Assembly (NCBI GenBank): GCA_941918925.1 | Contig: OW799235.1 | Coordinates: forward strand, 103,681,947-103,745,946 | Direction: 5' to 3' | Source: Phyto melanocephala | Lineage: Eukaryota; Arthropoda; Insecta; Diptera; Rhinophoridae | Length of the DNA stretch: 64,000 bases | Part shown: one piece after another, positions 23,700 to 36,610 of the stretch | Layout: each line of letters opens with the position of its first letter | Numbering within the stretch: position 1 is the first letter of the stretch | The notes under the pieces: generated by a model | What the model saw: only the letters and a program-made list of their open reading frames with translations | Database searches by the model: none | Told to the model about the DNA's origin: nothing | Translations under genes and position numbers: made by a program

Positions 23700-25275
23700 T
23701 AAGAACAATAATTTCATAATTTTTCCTAATAAATATAATTAATAAAATCATAAGAAATTATTGTTTATTGTATTTTTGTATATGAAAAAGAAATTCATAT
23801 GAAATTTACAAAAAAAAAAAAAATAATAATAATAATAATGTTGCATTGCGGCCAACGTTCGCGCTTGAAAACAACGTGAGGCTAGGTAAATTTTGATAGC
23901 GAATTTGAAGTTAATAGCTTCATGTTATCTACAAACCTGGATTTCATCGAATTCGGACGATTTTTATGTTTCGCGGCATGAAATGGGTTAAACCAACAGA
24001 ATTAGATGAACGATTTTAAAATTTTGATAAACTTAATTTTTTTTTTAAATATATCAAGTTTATTAATCTCTTTAATAAGAATTGGACACGATTAAGACAT
24101 TAAAATGCAAGCCATAATTTACGAACGAAAATTGATCTTTAAGTTCTTAGCTAATATAATGATTTATATATCCTTGAAGGTACACCCAATTTTATTCTTC
24201 CGTAACTTGCCGTCATTGGTAGTATAGAAAAATTACCCTCAACATTTTAAATTGCTTGCACGTGTAAATATAACTGCACTTCTAGCTTTTGCGATCGTTT
24301 CAGTACCTAAATGCTTTTAAGTTCAAATCTATTGAACAGCGTTAGCGTGCTAAAAGACTTATTCTTGAGCATAAAATGGGAATACTTTTGGTCAACAGAT
24401 TAATGAGCTTCTATTTGAAATGAGATAACTATAATAATAATTATCTATTTTAAACTATACAATATATAATATATTTTATATTTAATATATATTTATCAAG
24501 CTGTTTTTAACAACTTTATGGTGAACGCTTGTGGTGAACCTTAACAATTTAGGGTTAATTAACAAAATTTTAATGTTATTACAACTGTATTTGGTTAAAC
24601 ACTTTTATTTTCAGTATTGAACAAGTTCTTCTTGATAGCATTCATTTTGTAAATTATAAACTTAATATCAACACTTATTTTAATTTTGTCATCTGTTGAC
24701 CACACTACAACTTTTATGGCACTTTCTGGTTACTCCCAGGGGAAATGTTAATCTGTATAATAAATGTACGTATTATTGTTTCGTATTCATAAATACTATA
24801 TTAGTTTTGTTGTTCCATTTTGACTATTGCGGCATTGATGATACCAGTAATAATTTTATGAACATCAGTTAATAATTTCTTTAGAATTTCATGACAGCAA
24901 AATGTCATTTTTATATAATTATCAGTCACAATACACATACGAATATAATGATTTAAGTTTTAAGCTTAAAAATTTATTTTTACCTACATTTTGTGGGCGT
25001 ATGTTGTCGTAAATGTGCTTGTGGTGTACATGTGTATGTTCACTTTACTGTAAATGTATGTGCGAAAGCATGTAGGATATAATTAAGGCCACATTGCAAA
25101 ACCATAATTAATATTCTCATCCGTATTTAAAAAATGTACCAGTAAAATGAACTCAAGTACATGAGTGTTGGTATAAGTAATAGATGCAAGTGGGGGTGTG
25201 TTTGTTAGTGTTAGTCTGAAATGTAAATATTTTTATATTATTCATGTTTAAGGATGTATATAATAATTACATATA
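23700..25275. other. AT-rich intergenic DNA
   Basis: A short (aat)n run lies at about 23822-23840. Otherwise there is no recognised coding, RNA or repeat feature. Confidence 0.5.
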
Positions 25276-26829
25276 TTAACCCATTATGTCCGAGAATACT
25301 TTATTGCACAAATTAAAAAAAAAAATTATCAAATTCCAATCACACTCATGAAAAGATCTTTTCGTCATAATTATTTTTTTTGTCCTGGTCCTGCTGGAGC
25401 CAGGAAAGACTGTTGCCATATGGCAACGCCAGGAACTATCTCAACTTACAAAATATAATAATGAAATAATTTTTTTTTTTATATATTTTATTAAAAAACA
25501 AACAATACAATACAAATTATCCGATGTGGTTTGAAAAATTTCGATTTTTTTTTTGATTGTGTTTATTTGAACCTTTAGACTTTCATAGGTCAAGTCGTGA
25601 AGATTATATCGGCCAAATGGGCGCTTTTTAGGTCAATTTTCATCACTTTGGCGAGAACTTCGGGCGATAGATTCTAGCACTCATGTTGTCCTTAAGGGCT
25701 TCCAGAGTTTCGGGCTTATTCACGTAAACACCGGGAACACCGCCTTCAGAATATCGGTTGTGGCTCGCCAAGTGTGTGAGGTTGCTACGTACTTTTCAGT
25801 GCCCAAGAAGCGATAGTTGTTCACGTACCCTCTGAGGTGAAAATGAGCCAACGCTCATTATGATTTTGGTCGAAAAACCGTCCACTGCGGCCTGGAGATT
25901 GGGGATTGACGATTATTATATCTCTGAATATCTGCCAATGTCGCACTTCTTACAGGCTTTTCGACCAATGGTTTTGCAAGTTTCTCCGGCGCAACGTCGT
26001 TTTTCAATAATTAGTATTACGGGATGATCTATACCATCATTCTTTCTGTTGAGAATTGACACTTACCGTAGAATTTGCAACCGAATTATGCAGATCATCT
26101 ATCTCCTATCATTTTTTCCTTATGTCTTTACTAGAATCTTATCGCTGTCCATTTTCAAAAGATTATTTCGTAATTCGATTTCAGCAGAGAAGAAAAAATG
26201 TTGTCTGGTATACCGCCTTCTTCTTTTGATGCGTCATCTTCACCGCTTATATAGCCATCATTTTCAGGTGGTTCAACAAAAATCTTTGTAACTTTGTTTT
26301 CGGTTTCATTATCAACGGTTCCAGGAAGTCTAAGGCATCAGATTCTAAACATATTTCAAAAAATTAATTAATTAATTAATTTATTCACTATGCAAATATG
26401 AAACACCATATAACGCCTGCCGTTGCCATATGGCAACGTGTATGAAGAAAATTAAATATACATGTGATATCAACATTTAATATATATAATTTTTACGCAA
26501 AAACAAAGATACACTTCTTACAAAATTAATTAATCAAATAACTTTAAAAAATACAACAAGTTTTGAAAAATATTGGCAATTAATTTTTCATGAAATCCAT
26601 TTTTATAAAATTTTACAACTTATTTTTTTGCACTTCCAAAATACAGCTTATAAACCAGACGCTTTAAACGAAATTGACTTTCTTTTACCTAAAATAGTAA
26701 AAACATTATATAAACATTCTCAAATATTCGCCAATTTCATAATAACCGTTACCTATGCTTAGGAAAAGCTGAGTAACAACTGATACAGAGAGTGTTGCCA
26801 TATGGCAACAGTAGGACATAACGGGTTAA
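25276..26829 (-). mobile_element. piggyBac-derived element with TTAA target duplication
   Basis: TTAA occurs at 25276-25279 and 26826-26829. The ends are cccattatgtcc (from 25280) and ggacataacggg (to 26825), inverted repeats of 12 bp with one difference. TTAA target sites and CCC ends are diagnostic of piggyBac. Three copies of the perfect 16-bp palindrome gttgccatatggcaac lie at 25412-25427, 26422-26437 and 26794-26809, likely subterminal binding repeats. On the minus strand the interior holds a piggyBac N-terminus (PGTVDNETENKVTKIFVEPP then NDGYISGEDDASKEEGG, about 26320-26200). This is followed directly by the C-terminal finger (NDGIDHPV, RRCAGETCKTIGRKACKKCD, about 26040-25935). The catalytic middle is deleted. 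Confidence 0.85.
25565..25880 (-). pseudogene. mariner transposase remnant nested in the piggyBac-derived element
   Basis: Minus-strand frames give AHFHLRGYVN-NYRFLGTEK (first Asp neighbourhood), then ATSHTWRATTDILKAVFP (region of the second Asp) and VYVNKPETLEALKDNM. The C-terminal VLAKVMK and AHLADIIF follow. The motif order is that of mariner-type transposases, with two internal deletions and frameshifts. Its position immediately after the piggyBac C-terminal finger suggests that it inserted into, or was captured by, that element. No inverted repeats of its own were located. Confidence 0.65.
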
Positions 26830-29023
26830 GATATGCTGTGTGTTTGTATGTTTGCGTTTTTTTAATATGAATAGTAAATTTAACCTTTTAATTTCAGTTC
26901 GTTACGCATGTTTATCAATGCATAAGTTATGTGCAATGATATTTAAAATAAAAATAACAATAATAACGAAAAACGTAAATGAAAAACTCTAAATAATCCC
27001 AACTATAAAAGCTGAAAAATAATGTGGTTTTTATGTAAAAATTTATTTCTATAACACTGAGCAAGTTAATCCTTTAATGCTCTTATACACATATGATTAC
27101 TATAAATAAGTAACATTATTAGGAGAGGTAAAACTTTTTTTGTAAACTATTCTATTTAATAGCTTATTGTTGTTTTTTTTGGGTCATTTGGTATAAATTA
27201 TGGTGTTAGTTTTAATGTCAAACACATACAGTCAAATATGATCTATAATTAATATTTTTAATACGTAATTGCAAAAAACAAATTATAATTATAGTTTTTT
27301 AGCCACAATAATATTGATTTCAATTCAAACAATTAGCAGTACTTAAGAACGACTTCACCGACTTCGCTAACTTTTTCCATAAATGTTTGTCATAACAAAA
27401 GAAAAATTTATGCGGAAATAAATATTGGCCACGCCTACTATTTTTAACGTACTAAAAATATCAGAATGGTTAGTCCGATTGTCTATTTTTTTAAATATCC
27501 GTAGTAATTCACTTTAAGCTTTATTGAAAGCCGATTTGGATAATTTTTTTAATGTTTGCGAAATTTTTTTTAAGTAAAAGTTAAATTATGTCCGTTGCTA
27601 AGCGTGATACCAAAGAAAAGCTAAGTTTTTTTGAAATTATCTACAAATAAACCAAGTACGAATATTTTTTCTTATAATATGAAATGGGCGTAGCATCCTG
27701 AGCACTGTAAAACCTTCAGTCTTTAAAACTAGTGTGTGCTATTAAAATAACTTGCCCAATTAAGCTGGAGAACAACAGCAGTCCTGGCACCTCTAAAATA
27801 TTAGAAAAAAATTTTATTAGATTTCTAGAAAACTATTACATTTATAATCTGAAATTTATGTGTGTTTAACTTTCATCTAATTAACGATATGACTGCAGAA
27901 GGAGAAGCGATAGTTTCCATACAAAAAATGAACTGCGTCACATGTTACAGAAACTATTAATGTAGAGTATTTTTACCTCGTATTTGATATCTTAATAGAA
28001 ATTGTACAATTCATTCCAATATTTAGATACGATCACATGTGCGGTTTGTTTCTCCAATACAAAGACATTATATTGAATGGCAGAGTTGCAGAACTTTAAT
28101 TGTTAGTGGCTTTAAACTTTATGGATTAGAGACGATATTAGAATTATTTTATGGCTTATAATATTTTTGAATAAGAGCAAACTAAAAAGTATATTTAATG
28201 TTATCTTTGGACTGTAATCTCTATTTGGTTTGAACTTAATCCGACCTAATTTAAATAAGAATTAGAACCAAAATTGTTAAGGACTGAAGAAGGGAGCGTG
28301 ATACCTTTATACAAATTAAATACTATTGATAACAATTATTGTATAACTTGAAAATAATAGCACATAATATTGAATATCAGTATAAAGTTTTTTAACCAAG
28401 GAGATCATTCTTTGCCAGGCAAAAAGTGAAACAGTTTCAACTTGTATTTTCTGGTTTAAATTTAAAGTTATTTTTTTAAAATTTTTATTAACAGAGTATA
28501 GGAGCTATTTCTTATAATTAGTTTCCAACTTTCAAAGATTGTTTTTTATGTTTGTTTAAAAAAACAAGGCGAAAAGAGGTATGTCTAACGCCTATAGTGC
28601 ACGAAATGTAAAAACTACATATGCATGTAGGTCTGACGTCACTAAAATGTTCAGCAATTTGTTAACATTTTTTAAAATAGTCGTAGGGCTGCATGTGGTG
28701 AGATTTTGATACACAACTTTTTTTTAGTCCAAATATGCAAATGAAACGAAGCGAATACATTTATGCTTTAAGACGACGTCAAAATTACATTTGTCAAATA
28801 ATCCTTTAATAATATCAAAATTTATCACGTGCACTTTAAAATACAGTATAACAAGTTAAAAATTAATAAAGTGAAAATTTGCTGGTGTTTCTGGTGCAAA
28901 AGAAAAACAAATTTTAACGGGAAACGTAACATTGAGCCTTATTGCTCAAGACCATTTTTTTTTTCATTGAGTGTTTTTGAGTGAGCCTTCAGTATTGCCC
29001 AAAAAACTAAATTATTTAATTTT
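26830..29023. other. AT-rich DNA, possible family A traces
   Basis: Short matches to family A phrases (gccacgcctact near 27430, atgggcgtagc near 27684) may be traces of a very old copy. Nothing else is recognised, and no ORF of interest is present. Confidence 0.35.
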
Positions 29024-29227
29024 TATACCCGCCACCAAAAAAAATGGTGGGGGTATATTCATTTTGTCATTCCGTTTGTAACACATCGAAATATCCATTT
29101 TAGACCCCATAAAGTATATATATTCTGCTTCAGGGTTTGATTTGATGACGATCTAGCTATGTCCGTCCGTCTGTCCGTCCGTCTGTCCGTCTGTTGAAAG
29201 CACGACAGAGGTCGCACCGAAAAAGCT
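29024..29227 (-). mobile_element. family A end fragment (mini-me core end only)
   Basis: Sequence from tatacccgccaccaaaaaaa through the core and GTCY tract (gtccgtccgtctgtccgtcc) to ccgaaaaagct is nearly identical to the start of copy 2 at 17484-17690. It then stops abruptly at unrelated sequence. The high similarity suggests a recent truncated copy. Confidence 0.85.
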
Positions 29228-30326
29228 GAATATCTCTATACCTGTAGGAGATGACAATAGTAAAAGCGTAATAGTTCCTTACTGACTTTGCCATCAGTAC
29301 TTTTAACTAATTATAGCCATTTATCATGTAATTGTCATTTAAAATATAGTGTTGAATGAATCGCTAGAAAGACATTTCTCACACAGCACGAATTTTGATA
29401 GTAAATTTCAATGACTTTAATGTCTACTTTGTTTATTATTCTATTTATTGCTGAAATAGCAAGCCTTAATGAAAATTTTTTACTAAAATTAAACCATTTA
29501 TAATTTCAGAATTTGGCGATCCAATAAACGTCAATATGATATTAACTTAACAACTCAATTTATTCTTAATAATACACTTTCGTGCTTAATAAACTAATCT
29601 CTAATATTTTTTTGTTCTAAACTTTACCGTTATAATTACTGATGACCACATATACACATACCAATTTAATTTGTATCGTTTTTCGTTTTCGTTTTCGAAA
29701 TTTACGCATGCAAATATCTGTGCAAATGTACGTCATTTTAAACTCATGCATATAAATTATGGCTTAATTGTCACACATCATTCTGTAAGTTTATTATTTA
29801 GATTAAATAGATTGTATATGAAAGTAATTTGTATAGTTTATTTAGATGGAGATGGAGAGAATGACAGAGAAAATGGCATTTGCTATTTATATGACAAAAG
29901 CAAAAAAAAAAAAACACTAGCAAAGTTTGATTACACAATACCCAACTGCTTAAGGCGAAGTTACACATAGCTAGATAACTGTTATAAAATATATCATACA
30001 TTTTTAAGGCTTTGCAGTTATCCAGCCAGCAAACAAAGTCTATGCCAAATATAATTTTAGAGTATAATTACTGAAGAAAAAATTATTTTGTCTGCCAGTC
30101 TGTCTGCATTAAAGACGGCATAGCAAGATATATTAAACAATTAGGCATAGTTTTTAACGCCATTGTTTAGTTTGCTAAAAATTGAACAATGAATTATTAT
30201 TAAAGAATTTTTCTGGTGTGCAATAATTTTTAATTTTTGCAGTGGATGACTAAAAGCGTAAATAAATCATGGTCTGTATATTATTTTGCAAAAAAATAAA
30301 AAATAAAAAACAATACAATAAAAAAA

Positions 30327-30603
30327 TTATTTACCCATAAATCTGTGGCTTGGAGCTAAAAAGGCCAATGTCACTTTTTTGCTCTTTTGAGTTAATGATT
30401 GCATTAGATTTATTTTCTTGCTTTATTTTAATATGGTAGAACAGCTAAAGTCATACTTAACCCAGAACAGCTTCATAAATAAAATGCTGGCCAATGTCAC
30501 TATGAAAGCACATATAAAAGTTAAAGTTCAATTACAATTATCTCAAAAGTAAATATTTTGACATTGGCTCTTTTAGCTCTAATCCACAGAAATAATAGTT
30601 AAT
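30327..30603. mobile_element. MITE-like element with 31-bp imperfect inverted repeats
   Basis: ctgtggcttggagctaaaaa...gccaatgtca at 30343-30373 matches the reverse complement of 30559-30589 at about 27 of 31 positions. Weaker similarity continues outwards for another 15 bp. A further ggccaatgtcacta lies at about 30490. There is no ORF. No target duplication could be fixed. Confidence 0.6.
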
Positions 30604-30609
30604 ATATAA

Positions 30610-33600
30610 GTTATTCTTTTATCTCTATTATAAAATTTGGTTATTTAAACAAGACTAATATGTATATATAAATTTGTACTCAAGTTTTTTATTACTAAAT
30701 CAATTATCCGTTTAGAAGAAGTTTATAATTAAGAGCCAAAGATATTTTGTTTTACAGTAAATTTTTTTGGAAAATGTGGCAATTTTACTTCTCATAGAAA
30801 GTAAATAATTATCTTTAACGCACTGGAAACGTTCAGATATACATCTATGCTGTGCTTTTTTGACTACATGTAATAATAATATTAGTATAATATTGTTGAT
30901 ATTTTTATTAAACGAGTGATCTAAGTATATTGCAGTGTGCTGATGTGAAAATTAAACATTTGAATGTAGAATTTGGCGATTTGATGTAAGGAAAACCGTA
31001 TTCTAAAGTAGAACAAAATTGATCGGACAGTGGCATCTTCGATTTATAAAATAGTTGTCTTGCATTGTAACAATAAACCAAACAATAAACTTTGGGACTG
31101 TATTTAAATATTTTTTTTTTTTTCATTTAAAGTAATAAAAAAAAGGATCAGATTGTTTAAACAGTACTAAAGTTTGCCAACCCGGAAATGGCTGCTCAAT
31201 AGACTCTGACCTTTTATATTAGATACAGGGATATTAAATTTATTCGCTGTAGGCATTGATTCACCTTTTATTGTTTGATTGTTTTTCCTTACATTTTTAC
31301 AATATCATTTTTGGCTTCGGATAAAAAGGGAGAACATACAAAAAAAAACTTTTGTTAAAAGCCTATTTCAGTTTAATAAAGAAGATTCGTCTTTAAAAAG
31401 AAAATTTTACTGAATGTGTTAATCTGGTGCCTTTTGTTGTAGCCGAACATCCCAAAGTAGTGCAATATAGAATAATTGTTAAATGAAATTAAGTAGAAAC
31501 ATGTGAGTTTCTTACAATGTTTTTTTTTCGTATTTTTGTGCCTTCTTACACTGTTCTCCTTTTTTGAAATATTTTTAACATTAATATCCGGGCATGTGCT
31601 TTGGGTTTTTTGTTTGTTTTTTTTAAGGCTTTTCTGCCTATTGTTTTCCCATTCTTTATTTAAAAATTTGTCTAAAACAACAAAGCCTCTGTTAGATGCA
31701 GGTGTGTGTGCATAAGTATATCAGAGTCCTGAATCGTAAAATAAGGGGTAAAAATGTTTGAATTTTGGTAGATTAGAATAATTTTCTCTTTGTTTGAAAA
31801 ATATATTTTTTTTTTATTTTTTATTAAAATAATATTTTAGTTGTGTATTTTTTTGGGTTTTTGAGTAAGTTTTCTAAACGTTCAGTTAATTTTGTTTTTT
31901 GTTTTTGTTTAGCTTTTGTAATTAGTTTTTTTTTGTAGACTATCTAAGGTATTATTTGGCGCACTTAACATCTTTAAATAATTAAATTGAGATTATCTTT
32001 TAATTAAGTTTAACTTCCAGCATGATTGTGGACAGTTGATTTAGGTCTTCAACCCAAACCTTTTTTTCTACTCATTGTCTTTAGTTGAAAGGTGAGTTTA
32101 GTAAGAAGTGGTTTGATAAAAACAATTTTTACAATTTTATAGATTTTATTAGTAGATAGTGAATAAAAGATTTAAATTAAAAGTTTTGGTTGAAACTTAT
32201 CTTTAGAAAAATAAATCTAAAAAAAATTAAAACCCTTCAACAAAACCAGTAAATGTTAGTAACTTCTTCCTGTAAGCTTTTTAAATCAGGTGCTGCTATG
32301 ACTTTGGCTTTTTAACAAAACTTTTTCTGTGTCCACATGTTTTCATTTACGAAACCATAATTACTCAGCATTAAAATTCGATATTCAGTGCAAAGCAACC
32401 AAATTTTTTAAAAACATCTTCAGTTAGTTGCACACGTTAAGGGCAAACTATTTGTTTGTCACTTGTCTTAACTCCGAAATTTGTATATAATTATTTGATT
32501 TAAGGCAAAAAGTTTTTAAGTAAAAAAAATTGCTGCTTGTGTGTTTGATTGTGTCTTGGTAAAGTTTTTTACTATTTATTGGATATTTAGCCCAACTGCT
32601 TTTAATCGTAGTTATAAGTTTTTAGGCCATAATTTATAATTTATATTCTGTTTGGTATTAGGCAAAAACTAAAGTTCCTGGTTTAAGATCCTTTTAATAA
32701 CTTCATAGAATATTTCCATAACAGATCAAGCAACCAATACTTAAACAGTCTTGTAATAGGTGGTAAACCACAGAAAACTAAACTTAAACTATTTGTTTTA
32801 GATCGAAAATTACTAATTAGATATTTCATGAAATTGTGTTATCTATTTCAAAACTATAAGAGTGAACCAGGAGCATGTACCTTTAAAAATTAACTTTGGT
32901 TTTTTCATAGTTTATAGTTTTGACAAAAATATTTTAATTTTAAGACATAATTTCATTAATACGACTGCCTCTGTGGATTTCGCTGTAGCATGTGTTGAAA
33001 ATCCAATGCCCTAAGACTTTAATACCTTCAAGGAGGTGGCCGTTTTTGTATTCTCTCAGTAAAATTGGTCTTTACCAGCTACATAGAGCTATCGTCGTCA
33101 AGTGTTATCGATACGACAGCACGATTGCTGACCTTCATTAAGGTTTTAGATGAGCTGTGTGCTATCTTGTTATCCAAGTACACATGTTTCATTTAAACCT
33201 GAAAGTCAATTTTAAAGACTGTTCAACATTTGATGAAAGTTACAGAACAAAACTATAGAAGGGTATCAATATGATGGACTCAAGTGAGCTGATGTATAAA
33301 AAAATTGACTTCAAAACAACGACTAACTGGTTTTTCGATGACCAGATGTGACGACAATTTGTTTTCTTTATGCAATCAAAGAAACGAAAACTTACCTCGT
33401 AAAGAGGGATTTTTTGGCCAAACCTGATGTTGAAATAGAGTTTTGTAAAGCTTAAACTGAGGAGATGTATCAAAGTTGATGATCATTTGCATTACATCCT
33501 CGTTGGCATAGATCGCACGATAACCATAAGGTTTATCATGTCATTTCTGAAATAATTTTGAAATGTTTGCATATGTTCTCAAAAATCTATAATTTTTAAA

Positions 33601-35668
33601 ATAAATAGGTAATTCACAAGATGTGGTATTAACATAATGTCATAATTTTTTTAAATGTTTAAAAATATTACAATAAGCAATTCGTTAATTTGTTTTTCGC
33701 TTTTAAAATTTATTTTTGCGATATTATGACATTATGACAAAGCGATACTTAGGACTTCTTTTGAATATCGCAAGTCATTAAAAGTAAACTTGTATTCAGT
33801 TAAAGTGTCTTTTGTTTAAAAATTGCGTCTTGCTAAATATTTAAAATATAAAATAAAACATATTTAAAGCGATGAAAAGCTTAAATTTTAATAGTATAAT
33901 CAGAGTACGAAAACAAACAAAAGGAAGCATTTCCAATAGTTTTGTTTCGATCATTTCAGAGAGGGAAAACAAAACGAAACAAAGCTCAGGATAACGGCAC
34001 AAGTGCAATGGTGCATTGTTATTATGATTGTTATAATCTTTTTGTTCTGCAAACGTTTCATTCTTGTTTCGTACTCAAAAGAAACATACTGTCAAAGCAA
34101 AGCCTAAGAACAAAACCCGAATTGTTTAGTTAATGCTCTTTTGCATTAAAAAGTTTGTGGTTTTGTTTTGCTCGCAAACAAAACGATTCATGAAAATTGA
34201 AATGTTTCTGACTTTAGATGATTTGTACCGTGTTCCGTTTCGTTTATTTTCGTTCACTGAGTATAATACAAATAACGCTAATGTTTTAATGACAAGATTG
34301 TGAATTGGGAATTTTAAGTTAAAAAAAAATTTGTCTCCAATATAATATAATGAAAAACAATCTAACGTTGTTTTCATTTTTTGTATCTTAAATTACATAC
34401 AATACAAAAAACAATAAAGACCAGGTCCATCTCGAATTCTATGTATGTCAGTTCTTACCATTCACCAATTCAAATTGGTTATTGGCTATCTCTTCATGGT
34501 AAAAATGCACACACATTTCTGGCTAACATAACATTTTTAATTAATTATATTTTTCATATCTAGTTAATACACATATACTTTTACTTCACTCAAAAGTACC
34601 ATACTCTGTTTGCAAAATAAAATCAATCTCACTTTTTGAAGCATGACCTATCACCTTAAATACAACACTGTGCAAAAGTCTGACGACATCAGCTTTTTTT
34701 CAAATTCATTTAGTCTATTGTTTTTGATTTTATACGTATTTACACATGAATATACACATATATTTTATGGCTTATGGCTGTGTATTAGAATGTACGTATG
34801 TTTTATTATTTGTAGCTACAGTAGGTTGAAAACATATTTATATCTAAATTCATTTCTGTACGCATACATATCTTTGTAGATCTATGTACATACATACGTA
34901 TACGCAATTCAAAAGATAATACATACATACATAATGTTTGTGTCTAGTTGCATTAACAAAAGATGTTTCATGTTGACAAAAGTTTGTTTCCTTATCGACA
35001 TTTTAAATCTAGGTTATATGTAAGTCAATTCCATTCTAAGTTTAAAAGAAAAATTGCTAAGGCAACTGTAGTTTTTTTATATTATTTGACAAGTCTAAGA
35101 ATATTTTAAAATAGATTTAGCAAAAGTTTGAAAAAACTGAAAAACTAGCAGAAAGTATAGTCATATTCTTTAAAATGTACAGTTCACTCGTTTACTTCAA
35201 CAGCGTGGTAAGTCAAAAATCAAAAAAAACCTAGTTTCCTTTATAACCTATAAATCTTTGGATATCTGACTATTATCAATATTTAATAACTTTTAAAATA
35301 ATCACATATTTGAAAATAAAACCTTTTATAAGCTAATGATTAATTTTTTGACATAAAAAGGATTTAGACATAAAATCTATACGAAAACGATGAAAGGTGT
35401 GATAAGTTTGCTACAATCATTTTGTCAATAATTTTTAATGCTAGAAACACAGCTTTCCAATTTTCCAATTTTTTTTGCTAAATTTAATTTCACAGTTTTT
35501 TTTATATTGCTAATATTTTATATTCTACTATTTTTAAGAAGGCAATAATTGGAGATTTATTGATAAATGATTCTAAAAATGTATCGCACTTTTAAATACC
35601 TTTTCAAAAGGATCGTTTTTAAATTGTCTTGCAAACAACCGCTTTCTATTACACACACCTTGATTTAA
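30610..35668. other. AT-rich DNA without recognised gene
   Basis: I see no exon with a family signature. The minus ORF at 33240-33473 and plus ORF at 33942-34133 lack motifs. T-rich runs (31500-31960) and (catacata)n near 34880-34935 are simple sequence. Confidence 0.45.
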
Positions 35669-36055
35669 AAACAAGTAAGAGTGCTATATTTGGCCGTGCC
35701 GAATCTTATATACCCTCCACAACGTGTAGTTATGCAATAACAGTAGTTTGTATCACCATTCATCTCATATGAAATACGTATATACTGTAAAATTAAAAAT
35801 TAATGTTTGTTGTTAAACATAAAAAAAAAATAAATAAAAAAAAAAAAAAATTAAATAAAAATTATTAAAATATAAATAATAAATATAAATAATAAATATA
35901 AAACAAAAAAAATAAAAAAAAATAATCAAAATATAAATAATATATAAAATGAAAAATAACAAAAAAATAAAAAAAAAAATTTTAAAAATTAAAAAAATTT
36001 TGTTTGGCTTAGCTGGGATTCGATGCCCACGTTTACTCTAACCAATATACACGTT

Positions 36056-36069
36056 TGTATGTATGTATG

Positions 36070-36103
<34 letters not shown>

Positions 36104-36238
36104 TGTATGTATGTATGTATGTATGTATGTATGTATGTATGTATGTATGTATGTATGTATGTATGTATGTATGTATGTATGTATGTATGTATGTATGTAT
36201 GTATGTATGTATGTATGTATGTATATATGTATGTATGT
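36056..36238. repeat. (ATGT)n microsatellite, about 45 units
   Basis: A nearly pure gtat repeat runs for 183 bp and is interrupted only by an atat variant near each end (about 36070 and 36222). In family C copy 1 the homologous site, next to the tRNA-like module, holds only about three catac units. The array therefore grew from a seed inside the element. Confidence 0.95.
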
Positions 36239-36271
36239 TGTTGTTGTAATCTTAATTTGTGAAAAAAAAAT

Positions 36272-36405
36272 CGAAGTGGTCGTGGGTTTATGCTCATATC
36301 TCCGTTGTTTATGTACCGCTGTTTTTGATTTTCAATACCGAGGTGGTCGTGGGTTTATGCTCATATCTCCGTCGTTTATGTACCGCTGTTTTTGATTTTC
36401 AATAC
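36272..36405 (-). repeat. 67-bp tandem duplication in family C copy 2
   Basis: Units 36272-36338 and 36339-36405 differ at about two positions (cgaag/cgagg, ccgttg/ccgtcg). Copy 1 has a single unit of this segment. Confidence 0.9.
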
Positions 36406-36610
36406 CGATCTACTCCCAAATATTTCTGATATTTTAATACCTCACTTGGGTCCAAGCGATGTCGGGGGGCTTCAAAAAGTTGATTTCAACATACACACTG
36501 ACAGACGGACAGACTGATAAGCTTTCAGAAAATATGAAAATGAAAATTGTAGAAATTTCACACGGAATGACAAACCTATATATACCCTTTTTCACTGTAT
36601 GAAGGGTATA

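Larger units (their letters stand above)
35669..36610 (-). mobile_element. mini-me/DINE-like repeat with tRNA-like module, family C copy 2
   Basis: It begins acaagtaagagtgctatatt, then the palindrome ATTTGGC-cgt-GCCGAAT, tatataccctccac, a long A-rich stretch, and the inverted tRNA-like module (36005-36054). An expanded (ATGT)n array follows, then a 67-bp tandem duplication, a short gacagacggacagac tract and the hairpin end tatacccttttt...aagggtata at 36610. It aligns with copy 1 at 11807-12514 in reverse. The ORFs of 100-110 aa on both strands (MYVCMYVC-type and YIHTYIHT-type) are translations of the microsatellite. Confidence 0.85.

Noticed and set aside
29638..29650. actgatgacc as a ribozyme core box
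   Set aside because: No GAAA box or flanking stems at suitable spacing.
35989..36395. ORFs of 64 to 110 aa with MYVCMYVC or YIHTYIHT repeats
   Set aside because: They are translations of the (ATGT)n microsatellite in both directions, not genes.
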